From NCBI GenBank assembly GCA_025929455.1, contig JAICMB010000037.1, positions 1 through 12,744 of the forward strand: a DNA stretch of 12,744 nt, in the 5' to 3' direction. Both the position numbers and the translations under genes were made by a program. Below, one piece after another: positions 1-6,572 of this stretch. The stretch comes from Bryobacteraceae bacterium. Its GTDB lineage: Bacteria; Acidobacteriota; Terriglobia; Bryobacterales; Bryobacteraceae. A model generated the notes under the pieces. It made no database searches, had not been told where the DNA came from, and worked only from the letters and a program-made list of their open reading frames with translations. Within the stretch, counting starts at the first letter, position 1. The number at the start of each line of letters is the position of its first letter.

Positions 1-1
1 C

Positions 2-925
2 GAGATCGGCTATCACGGCGAGCGCGGTTTCCATCTGCAGGAAGCGGTGCTGATCAACAACGCGCTGCCGGGGCCCGGAGCGCTGCAGCCGCGGCGGCCG
101 TATCAGACGGCCACCTTTCTGCCGGGCACGACGTTTCCGGCGGGCATCGATGTGCAGAGTTCAACGTTTCCGGTTAGCACCGTTAACGATCTGCTGAACC
201 GGGCACGCAGTTGGTACGACGCGGGCTACGTGAACCTGCGGCGGCGTTATTTCAATGGCCTGACGCTGCTGGCGAATTACACGTACGCGAAGAACCTGAG
301 CACCGCGCCGGACTTCCGCTCGCCGATGTTCGAATCCGCGATTCCGCAGAACAACTACGACCTGGATGCGGAGAAAGGGCCCGCGTGCGATATCCGCCAT
401 CGCGTTGCGGTGAGCGCGGTATACGATATCAAGCCACTCGCGACGGCGGGTTGGATTGCGACGCTTACGCGCAACTGGCGCGTCTCGACGCTGTACCAAG
501 TGCAGAGCGGGTTTCCGCTGACGATCTCGGTTTTCGGCGATACTGCGAACGCGGGGACGGTGCTCGGCGAAAATCCCATTCGCGCGAACTATACCGGACA
601 GCCGGTCTTCGGTTCGGGAACGCGGAATACGAACGAGTGGTTCAATCCGGCGGCGTTCGCGGTTCCGGCGGCGTACACGTTCGGTAATCTCGGTCGCAAT
701 ACGGTGTACGGGCCGGGACTGCAAACCATGGACGTCGCTCTGGTGCGCGCGTTCGCACTCCGGGAAAAGACCACGTTCGAGTTCCGCGCCGAGGCGTTCA
801 ACGCGCTGAACCATTCGAATTTCGGCACGCCCAATCGTTTTGTGAACACGCCGCAGTTCGGAACGATTACGGAAGCGTCGACGCCGGGGCGTGAACTGCA
901 GTTCGGCGCGCGGCTGTCGTTCTAG
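2..925 (+). CDS. TonB-dependent receptor, Oar-like, C-terminal part (cut by window edge)
   Basis: This is the last 307 codons of an outer-membrane beta-barrel receptor; the reading frame is open to the left edge, so the start lies outside. The visible part begins with a GYHGERGFHLQ segment. This resembles the 'Y.G..G.HL' strand typical of the Oar-like, carboxypeptidase-regulatory-domain receptors expanded in Acidobacteriota. It also contains NYTYAKNLS, a SGFPLTISV strand, a WFNPAAF motif, an FRAEAFNALNH strand and a terminal GRELQFGARLSF ending in an aromatic residue, as expected for the last barrel strand. Such receptors import large or scarce substrates with energy from TonB; the substrate cannot be told from this part. 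The family (Oar-like receptor C-terminus) is sure, but the substrate is unknown. It converges on the minus-strand gene train that ends at 1126. Confidence 0.9.
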   Translation, partial: EIGYHGERGFHLQEAVLINNALPGPGALQPRRPYQTATFLPGTTFPAGIDVQSSTFPVSTVNDLLNRARSWYDAGYVNLRRRYFNGLTLLANYTYAKNLSTAPDFRSPMFESAIPQNNYDLDAEKGPACDIRHRVAVSAVYDIKPLATAGWIATLTRNWRVSTLYQVQSGFPLTISVFGDTANAGTVLGENPIRANYTGQPVFGSGTRNTNEWFNPAAFAVPAAYTFGNLGRNTVYGPGLQTMDVALVRAFALREKTTFEFRAEAFNALNHSNFGTPNRFVNTPQFGTITEASTPGRELQFGARLSF

Positions 926-1022
926 CTGCGGGTTCAGCCAGTTGAAACCCCGGCCGGAAGTGCACTAAACAGACACGAATTTGAAATAGTTCAAGGGCTC
1001 CCCAAGCAATACGTCCAATACC

Positions 1023-1051
1023 AAAAACATTCTGCCAAGAACCGGCAGAAT
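1023..1051 (-). terminator. Factor-independent terminator for the minus-strand gene train
   Basis: Read on the minus strand, ATTCTGCC, a 7-base loop and GGCAGAAT form a perfect 8-bp stem (1029-1051). A G and then five T follow. This is the classic layout of an intrinsic terminator. It lies about 75 bases past the last stop codon of the minus-strand genes (1126). The same stem read on the plus strand has no T run, so it should act mainly on minus-strand transcripts. A weaker TAGAGC/GCTCTA pair at 1051-1056 and 1070-1075 sits next to it. Confidence 0.65.
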
Positions 1052-1125
1052 AGAGCTCTACGTACCAGCGCTCTATTTGTGAAATGCAAACTGACGGCGA
1101 GAGAACGGTGAGTCCATCGACAACG

Positions 1126-1568
1126 TTATCGAATCTGAACTGTGATAGTCGTCTTCAGCACCGTAATATAGTTTTTCACAATCACGTTCTTTGCGACGTT
1201 TACACGGTATATACCGGGCGGCATATTGAACAGGCGACAGATGTCCACGTGCTCGGAAAACTGTTCGCCCTCCTTAAACGTGTGGCCAAGTTTACGCCAC
1301 TGTTCTCCTCGCCTTAGCGCCTCCTTGCCGAAAGTTGTCCTCTCGACAGCTTTCCCAGTCGCGTCCTTACGTCGAGATTGAAATCCTTTTCCGGTGAGGT
1401 TTCAAAGAGCATTATGCTCGGTTGTGTCACGTTCGTAACGGTCATTTTGAGCACGCAGGGTGTGGCTTACTTAGACGCGCTCAGCGTGCAACAGTCGGGC
1501 CTTGGTGCTGCCTGACAAAGCAGCACTGCACTCATGGTCGTAACCGCGCAGCGAGCACTCTGCTTCAT
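1126..1568 (-). pseudogene. Broken gene for small exported beta-rich protein (paralogue of the next gene upstream)
   Basis: No single open frame spans this gene, but its pieces read clearly. An ATG at 1568 has AAAGGA (1572-1577) in front of it and opens a signal-peptide-like start (MKQSARCAV, then a hydrophobic stretch ending QAAP) followed by DCC. An in-frame TAA sits at 1467-1469. The same frame then continues with VLKMTVTNVTQ and SPEKDFNL up to RLGK. At about 1351-1356, a GGGAAA run, one base appears to be missing. The next frame carries on with AVERTTFGKE, GEQFSEHVDICRLF, PPGIYRV and ITVLKTTITVQIR to a TAA at 1126. The same block order is seen in the neighbour at 1601-2040. The repaired product would be about 147 residues, probably an exported Ig-like beta sandwich of unknown role. 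With two lesions it looks like a true pseudogene, though base-call errors cannot be excluded. Confidence 0.7.
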
Positions 1569-1600
1569 GATTCCTTTATGTCCGACGCGCGCTAAGCCCT

Positions 1601-2040
1601 CTAGCGCACGTGCAGCGTTGCTGTGGCGGTCAAAACAGTTATGGCGCCTCGGACAGTTACATTGCGGGACAACTCGACATGATATCGCCCGTTCGCCAGG
1701 ACAAACAACTTGCCGACATCAAGTATCTCAGAGAAGCTTTGCCCCGCCCGAGCTCACGGTTGATTCTCCGTCCACCGCGCTCGCGCGTCATGAGATCATA
1801 TTCCGTTCTTTGCGCCGGTTTCCCACTCCTTGACGTCACACTCACGTTGAAGTCGAGCTCAGGAGACATCTGAAACACAGTCACGACATCAGAGCCGATA
1901 TTTTTAATCGTGATCTTCAACGCGCTCGGCACGTCCGTGTTGGCTACCGTCATTTCGCAACACGCTGGGGCGCTTGCCCGAGCCCTCGTGCAGGCAGTGC
2001 ATAAAAGCATAGAAACACAAACATAATGTAATCTGTTCAT
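1601..2040 (-). pseudogene. Frameshifted gene for small exported beta-rich protein
   Basis: The frame from the ATG at 2040 begins with a signal-peptide-like segment (MNRLHYVCVSMLLC...ASA), then ACCEMTVAN, ALKITIKNIGSD, SPELDFNVSV and GKPAQRTEYD. Near GRG the open frame turns into low-quality sequence and stops at 1657. The conserved continuation is in another frame: SFSEILDVGKLFVLANG, RYHVELSRNV and ITVLTATATLHVR, ending with TAG at 1601-1603. Adding one base to the C4 run at 1742-1745 (G4 on the coding strand) joins both parts as GRGQSFSE, giving about 146 residues. The protein aligns along its length with the broken gene at 1126-1568, which starts 32 bases downstream. The fold is probably an Ig-like beta sandwich (inference). 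The role is unknown. The lesion may be real decay or a homopolymer sequencing error. Confidence 0.7.
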
Positions 2041-2257
2041 AAATTGCGCCTAATAATGACAACTTGTCAGATTGCCCTTCCAAGTAGGAAAGGACGTCGT
2101 AGACGCAGGGGTTAGAGAGCCTGCGGCCGTTTTGGTGGCTAAAGACCACAAGACTCCCGCATCGGTCGATTTTCGCATCAAAAGCCCATGACCACTTCAC
2201 GCTCGCTAGTGGCACGAAGATCGCGTAGGCAATGGCAGGTTTGAACATGAGGGTCAT
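1904..2257 (-). CDS. Small putative exported protein, 3' end doubtful
   Basis: The ATG at 2257 overlaps the stop of the gene before it by ATGA, suggesting coupled translation. The N-terminus (MTLMFKPAIAYAIFVPLASV) looks like a signal peptide. It is followed by a stretch with two cysteines (DRCGSLVVF, SNPCVYDVL). I do not recognise the family. The open frame runs to 1904, but from about 2040 it is only the out-of-frame shadow of the next gene. If one base is missing near 2065, the frame would instead end in VVIIRRNL and a TGA at 2037-2039. That stop would overlap the ATG of the next gene by ATGA, as in the neighbouring junctions. The protein would then be about 73 residues. This repair is a guess; no clear ribosome-binding site is seen. 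Confidence 0.35.
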   Translation of the reverse strand: MTLMFKPAIAYAIFVPLASVKWSWAFDAKIDRCGSLVVFSHQNGRRLSNPCVYDVLSYLEGQSDKLSLLGAIYEQITLCLCFYAFMHCLHEGSGKRPSVLRNDGSQHGRAERVEDHD

Positions 2258-2589
2258 TGTAAACGCGTCGGACCGTTGCCTGTGACTATATCCTGAAATT
2301 GCTGTTGGAGCGGGCTGTCGTTTGTAGGATTGTTTGTGTCATAAGGATAATCGGTATCAAGTCCGCCACACGGGCCAAGTGATTGCGTTCCTCCGCCAGC
2401 GACCGTTCTGCTTTGGGTTGTCGTTCCGATCTGAACTCCTTGAAAGGACCCGCTATACCCCGAAGGAGGCGAATAGCTGTGGGAGAAGTGAGTTCCAGCA
2501 GGGGACCAGACGGGCCGTAGTGTGCACACAGGAATCCACGCGAACGTGTCTATCAAAATAAAAGTGTTGCTCAGCGCGATTGCCGACAT
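2254..2589 (-). CDS. Hypothetical protein, 111 residues, Ser/Thr/Gly/Gln-rich
   Basis: The ATG at 2589 shares a base with the stop codon of the lyase-like gene (TAATG), and the TGA at 2254 overlaps the next ATG (ATGA). The product contains no lysine and few charges. It is rich in Ser, Thr, Gly, Pro and Gln, with segments such as HFSHSYSPPSGYSGSF and GGTQSLGPCGGLD. This composition fits an exported or surface protein more than a shadow frame. The N-terminus is mildly hydrophobic (SNTFILIDTFAWIPV), but a signal peptide is not convincing. The family is not recognised. The position inside the overlapping gene chain is the best support; it may also be a remnant of a longer gene. Confidence 0.4.
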   Translation of the reverse strand: MSAIALSNTFILIDTFAWIPVCTLRPVWSPAGTHFSHSYSPPSGYSGSFQGVQIGTTTQSRTVAGGGTQSLGPCGGLDTDYPYDTNNPTNDSPLQQQFQDIVTGNGPTRLQ

Positions 2590-3710
2590 TAGCCCTGTTC
2601 AGGTGTAAACGGAACTTCAGCTACGTACACCTGGGCGAAACCGGTCCGGTCACTTGCAAAGGCAACCATTTTCTCATCGTTAGACCACGAGGGGTGCGGA
2701 TGCGACCACTGGGGCCCGTATACCGTGTCGTTATCGGCTTCCATCCAGCTCAACGTCGTCGCAGCCTCGCTTCGCGCTGCCGAGAAGTCTGCGGCCAAAG
2801 CGTAGCTCGATTTTTTCCACTGTGATCCGCGGCTGCTCGATTCGCTCAAGCACACCAGCCGGCGGGCTCCGGATTCTGCATCGATGATGTGAATGCCGCG
2901 GTCGGGATGGTTTGTGTCACAGAGGATCTGAGTTCCGGCACGATTGGGCGCGATATGCCAGGCGTTGAACTCCGCGATGGTGCGGATTGCCCGTGTGGTC
3001 CAATCCATCGTGCAGATGCGATACGGCCAGACCGTGAACACGAGCCGCCCTGTTTGCCCGAGAAAAGTCTCGTGCACGACGAACTCGTCATTGCCGTGAT
3101 CGTACAGACATTCCACACCTGTGCCATCGCGCCGTACACGATGCATTCTTGGCGCGGGGTCGGCCGCGAATTCGATCCACTCCGGCTCGAGCGGATGGAA
3201 CTGCGGGTGTATGACGGTGCGGGGGAAGGGAATGCGATGCCACTCTGTCCCGTCGATACGGCCCGTGATCAACCCCCTTTCGTTATCGATCCGGTATGCT
3301 GCCGTGAGCCACTCTCCGTCCGGGCTGAGGCTGGGTTCCCCGAATCGCGCTCCGGCCAGTTCGATGAGCTCCGTTGCGTCGAGAGTGGCCCAGCAAAGCC
3401 GGTGGAACGAACTACCTCGTGCGAACACAATCGTGTCTCCCGGGGGAAGGAGCACGGCCGAGAAAGGGTGAATCGCCGGCCCCTCTGTCAGTTGGACGAT
3501 ATCGCCGTCAGAAAGCGACGCGAGGAACAGTTGCGGTGCGCCGGTTCGATAGGACGTGAAGAACAGCCTGTCATCGCCCGGCAGAAACGAACGATGCAGG
3601 AAGTACGAAGGATGGCTAGTGGAAGAATGCGACGTGACCTGGAGGACCCGCGTGCCCGTCGCGGGATCGTGCAGCCATCTGCCCTCGCCAGGCGTTACGC
3701 TCCCCTTCAT
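2589..3710 (-). CDS. Oligogalacturonate lyase-like protein (PL22 family, seven-bladed propeller)
   Basis: The 373-residue product has repeating propeller-like blades with TolB/PD40-type strands (LSPDGEWLTAAY, SNDEKMVAFASDRTG). PL22 enzymes cleave the glycosidic bond of short oligogalacturonates by beta-elimination in the cytoplasm. No signal peptide is seen, which fits. The metal ligands and base known for Yersinia oligogalacturonate lyase (recalled as His242, His287, Gln350, His353, His355) have counterparts here. These are H213 (VVHETF), H252 (AWHIAP), and Q334, H337 and H339 in QWSHPHPSW, with the same Q-x-x-H-x-H spacing. The end VYVAEVPFTPE also resembles the family C-terminus. The frame is open to 3797, but the ATG at 3710 overlaps the upstream stop by ATGA and fits the family N-terminus, so it was chosen. 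Sequence identity to true lyases looks modest, so the substrate may differ. It is coupled to a MetE-like gene. Confidence 0.75.
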   Translation of the reverse strand: MKGSVTPGEGRWLHDPATGTRVLQVTSHSSTSHPSYFLHRSFLPGDDRLFFTSYRTGAPQLFLASLSDGDIVQLTEGPAIHPFSAVLLPPGDTIVFARGSSFHRLCWATLDATELIELAGARFGEPSLSPDGEWLTAAYRIDNERGLITGRIDGTEWHRIPFPRTVIHPQFHPLEPEWIEFAADPAPRMHRVRRDGTGVECLYDHGNDEFVVHETFLGQTGRLVFTVWPYRICTMDWTTRAIRTIAEFNAWHIAPNRAGTQILCDTNHPDRGIHIIDAESGARRLVCLSESSSRGSQWKKSSYALAADFSAARSEAATTLSWMEADNDTVYGPQWSHPHPSWSNDEKMVAFASDRTGFAQVYVAEVPFTPEQG

Positions 3711-4717
3711 TTTTGACCCGTGTACAGGTTGCGTCCCGCGACAAGTGCTGCCATCTTCCGATCCGCGATCGAACGCTTCAGCATCCAGAAGCCGCAATCG
3801 GGATTAACCCAGTGCACACGGCCGCTGCCGATGATGCGCTCGACGTTCTCAACCCGGCGCGCGATCTCATCCGCGGTCTCGACGTGATTGACCTTGATAT
3901 CAACTACCCCGATGCCCAGCCCCAATTCCGGACGGACCTCACGCAGTGGGACGAGATCGCTATCTTCGCGGTGAGCGCATTCGAGAAGTACGTGGTCGGC
4001 CTCGAGTGCGTTGAGGAATTGGATCAGGTTCTTCCAAGTGCCTTTCTGGATTGTCTGGCCGCCATAGTTTCCGAAACAGAGGTGTACGGCTCTACGCGGT
4101 CCCGTGTACGCACGCAACACAATGTTGATGGCGTCCGCCGCCAGTCTCCAGTGCTCCGGACTTCCCGGCAGGTTCGCCTCGTCCACTTGGAGACAATCGC
4201 AGGGAAGTTCGGCGACTTGTGCGGCCAGAACTTCCGCGATCGCCGTCGTCAGCGCTTCAATGTTTCCGTAATAGCGGTCCAGCAGCGTCCGTGCGAGCAT
4301 GTATGGGCTGGTAACAGTGAACTTGAACGGTCCGCTTGCGACGGAGGCAGTCAAACGGCAATCCGCAAGAATGTTCAGCGAACCTTCGCTCAACGGCTCC
4401 GTGATCACGCCGGCGGCTCGCGCTCTAAACGACATTGCGCTGATGCGCGCGAAACACTCCGACTCGCTCCGTGAAAGCCCCGAACGAATGCCGCCCATCG
4501 GCCGCACGAAATAATCGATCATGCCATTCGTGTCTGGGATATTAACGTCGAAGCGGTAAAGTTCGCCATCGGTGGGCAGGTCGATGCCGGCCTGCCTCTG
4601 GATACCGAAAACAACGCGGGTAGCGTCGAGCCGCGCCTGCTCAGAAGGAAGCGCCGGAAGCCAGTCCGGCACAGGATACGATCCGATGGTGGTTGTGAGG
4701 ATGCTTTTCTCAGTCAT
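3707..4717 (-). CDS. Cobalamin-independent methionine synthase (MetE) core-domain-like methyltransferase
   Basis: The product (336 residues from this start) matches only the C-terminal catalytic barrel of MetE. It opens with TTTIGSYPVPDWL and carries the zinc-site residues of the family: H212 and C214 in VHLCFGN, E246 in LLECAHRED, and C308 in WVNPDCGF. LQVDEANL (D179, E180) matches the conserved QxDEP-like segment. Full-length MetE is about 750 residues with a duplicated N-terminal barrel, which is absent here. Core-MetE proteins move methyl groups to a thiol; neither donor nor acceptor can be read from the sequence. The frame is open to an ATG at 4765, but the 16 extra residues (MNSINAGVL...) are unlike the family. 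The ATG at 4717 sits seven residues before TTTIGSYP. Neither start has a strong ribosome-binding site. The gene heads the minus-strand chain and overlaps the lyase-like gene by ATGA. Confidence 0.8.
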   Translation of the reverse strand: MTEKSILTTTIGSYPVPDWLPALPSEQARLDATRVVFGIQRQAGIDLPTDGELYRFDVNIPDTNGMIDYFVRPMGGIRSGLSRSESECFARISAMSFRARAAGVITEPLSEGSLNILADCRLTASVASGPFKFTVTSPYMLARTLLDRYYGNIEALTTAIAEVLAAQVAELPCDCLQVDEANLPGSPEHWRLAADAINIVLRAYTGPRRAVHLCFGNYGGQTIQKGTWKNLIQFLNALEADHVLLECAHREDSDLVPLREVRPELGLGIGVVDIKVNHVETADEIARRVENVERIIGSGRVHWVNPDCGFWMLKRSIADRKMAALVAGRNLYTGQK

Positions 4718-4765
4718 TCGTGCGTGCCGTGGATTGAGCAAAACACCGGCGTTAATGCTGTTCAT

Positions 4766-5208
4766 CCACCCGGAACTAACTAGATGTGAGAAGTGTATCA
4801 GTTACTCAGCTCCGCAAGAGACGCAACCGGAAAAAGACCCGCGAATGGGCAGCTCTCGACTACTGGCGCGTTTCGAACTCCGTTGGACCGAGACTCCAAG
4901 GCGTGCCTTCGATTACGTTGTGCTTCCGCGACATTTACGAGAAAAGAGCTGAGAAGGGCGCCCGACCTATATGCATCAGCATTATCGCCCAGTACGCGCA
5001 TCGCGCGGTGGTTGCGTGATCTCGACGTCATCAGAGATTTATTTCGGACCGGCGCCGATGCCAGAAACGGCGCGGTCTGCACTTCGTCAGCAGAAATCCT
5101 CAGGCAGATGCGAACCTGCACATGCGGCCGGTTTGGAATTTCAGCGAGACCACGGACCCCGGCTGCCCTCGTCCGCGCTGATGCGATCCGCGCTGTGCGG
5201 AGCAGGCG
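4766..5208. other. 443-base stretch without a convincing gene
   Basis: Both strands were read here. Open frames exist (for example plus 4786-5019 with QLRKRRNRKKTREWAALDY, and minus 4798-5121), but none has a ribosome-binding site, a recognisable motif, or a composition like the neighbouring genes. The stretch holds the upstream region of the MetE-like gene and the downstream side of the amine oxidase gene. It could contain a worn-down gene, but I could not reconstruct one. Confidence 0.4.
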
Positions 5209-6489
5209 TCAGGCCCCAATAACCTGCCGTGCCGCCCGAATACCGCTCGCAATTGCGCCGTGCACGGTGCCCCAGTTCGCCGTTACGTCCGTGTGCTCTC
5301 CCGCGAAGAAGAGCGTGTCTTCGACAGGCTCGGCGAGGCGCGCGGCCGCAGGTAGCCCGCCGGTCCGAACATAGCTGTACGCGCCGCCCGCGAACGGATC
5401 ATCCCGCCAGCGGTGAAGCCGCCACGCTTCCAGATGCCCGGCGATTTCAGCGCGCGTAGACGTGAGCATCTTCGCCAGCGTGTCGAGAGCGAGACCAAAG
5501 ATCTGATCGTCGCTGCAATTCAACAGCGGGTCTGCCTGACGACCGCCGGCCCAGCCGACTAGCACCGGAGTCTGCAGCGGGAACTGCGTCCACCAGGTCG
5601 GTATTGGCTCGCCGGCCGCGTGGAGAAAGCTGGCGCGCGCAAGCTCTCGCCGCGAGTGCCAGAAGCAGGGCCGGAACCGCAGCACGATCCTCGTAACGTT
5701 CCCCATTTCAACGGCTTCGAGCGGCTCGCCGAAAACCGGCGGCGGCGGTGCGAAACGAACCCAACCGGCCTTCAGCACGCCGGCGGGCAGCGTGACGATG
5801 CACTTGCTCGCGAGCATGGGTTCGTTTCGTCCGCGTACGCCGATGCGCACTTCCCCACGTTTCCACTCGATGCTCTCAACCACGGTGTTCAATGAAAACG
5901 CGACCTCCGGTCCAAGCGCAGCCGCAAGTCCGCGTACCACGGTGTCGTAACCGTTCACAACGCGGTACATGGATTCCGCGCCGCCGGTCTTCTCTTCGGC
6001 TTCGTTTTGCTTAATGAGCGCATGGACGCTGATAAGATCCGCATCGGCGGCGTTGAAGCCTTCGACAAATGCCGTGGCGCGCAGCTTCGTTTCGCCGTCG
6101 CACGGTGCGGCGGCGATGAAGGTTGCAAACGAGCGGTCCGGCTGTCCCGCAAGCTTGTCCATCTGCTCCATCACGCTGTCGACCGAATCGAACCAGTCCC
6201 CGCAATCGCAAAGGCGGCGGTCGCGGTAGCAGAGGTGGTCACCCATCACTTGCACCAGCGTCAGGCGCAGATGCGCGGCGAGGTCCATCAATTCCGGGGG
6301 ACGGCCGTGCACGAACTCCGCCCCGAGTTCGACGGGCGCGCCCTGCAAAGGATCGCGCCAGGTCAACACGCGGCCTCCGAGGCGATCGCGCGCCTCCGCG
6401 ATGAGGGTGCGGGCGCCGTGCTTCGTCAGCTCGCGCGCGGCAGCCAGACCGGCAACACCGGCCCCCACAATGAGCGTGTCCACATGCAC
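5209..6489 (-). CDS. FAD-dependent amine oxidase (flavin monoamine oxidase family)
   Basis: The 426-residue product has an N-terminal dinucleotide fold, VGAGVAGLAAARE (G9, G11, G14). E32 (LIAEARDRLGGRV) binds the ADP ribose, and the family motif ELGAEFVHG follows. The C-terminus carries LFFAGEHTD and GTVHGAIASGIRAA, the second FAD-binding motif. These enzymes oxidise primary, secondary or polyamines to imines with release of hydrogen peroxide; the substrate is not predictable. Where mammalian MAO has the FAD-linked cysteine (SGGCY), this protein has AGGAY, so FAD should be bound non-covalently as in bacterial and plant polyamine oxidase-like members. No in-frame ATG lies near the N-terminus; the start is GTG at 6489 or the GTG two codons later (6483). 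No signal peptide is seen. It is divergent from the helicase gene, with 83 bases between. Confidence 0.88.
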   Translation of the reverse strand: MHVDTLIVGAGVAGLAAARELTKHGARTLIAEARDRLGGRVLTWRDPLQGAPVELGAEFVHGRPPELMDLAAHLRLTLVQVMGDHLCYRDRRLCDCGDWFDSVDSVMEQMDKLAGQPDRSFATFIAAAPCDGETKLRATAFVEGFNAADADLISVHALIKQNEAEEKTGGAESMYRVVNGYDTVVRGLAAALGPEVAFSLNTVVESIEWKRGEVRIGVRGRNEPMLASKCIVTLPAGVLKAGWVRFAPPPPVFGEPLEAVEMGNVTRIVLRFRPCFWHSRRELARASFLHAAGEPIPTWWTQFPLQTPVLVGWAGGRQADPLLNCSDDQIFGLALDTLAKMLTSTRAEIAGHLEAWRLHRWRDDPFAGGAYSYVRTGGLPAAARLAEPVEDTLFFAGEHTDVTANWGTVHGAIASGIRAARQVIGA

Positions 6490-6526
6490 GTTGAATTGGA
6501 TGCGACGCGCGTCCGCCCGTTGCCGC

Positions 6527-6555
6527 TTGCGGTTCGGAGGGTACTCTTGTACTCT
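6527..6555 (+). promoter_or_regulatory. Possible sigma-70 promoter for the helicase gene
   Basis: TTGCGG (6527-6532) and TACTCT (6550-6555) are 17 bases apart, the ideal spacing, and match four of six bases at each consensus box. A transcript would start near 6562 and leave only about 11 bases before the ATG at 6573, which is short but workable. The elements are common enough in 83 bases of spacer that this stays tentative. Confidence 0.35.
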
Positions 6556-6572
6556 GGCAAAGAAACGGCGAA

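Noticed and set aside
1051..1075. TAGAGC/GCTCTA hairpin as a terminator for the TonB-receptor gene
   Set aside because: The stem has only 6 bp with a 13-base loop and only a short T run (ATTTG) after it, so it is not convincing for the plus strand.
1084..1317. Plus-strand frame of 77 codons
   Set aside because: It is the opposite-strand shadow of the broken exported-protein gene at 1126-1568, has no motif and no ribosome-binding site.
1534..1873. Two overlapping plus-strand frames
   Set aside because: They lie opposite the broken genes on the minus strand, whose translation makes conserved sense in order; these do not.
2889..3716. Plus-strand frame of 275 codons
   Set aside because: It is the antisense of the PL22-like gene, with arginine-rich composition and no recognisable family.
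3711..3797. N-terminal extension of the PL22-like gene to the upstream start at 3797
   Set aside because: It would lie wholly inside the MetE-like gene and has no family resemblance; the ATG at 3710 overlaps the upstream stop as ATGA.
4793..5374. Plus-strand frame of 193 codons
   Set aside because: Its 3' part is antisense to the conserved FAD-binding C-terminus of the amine oxidase, and the rest has no motif.
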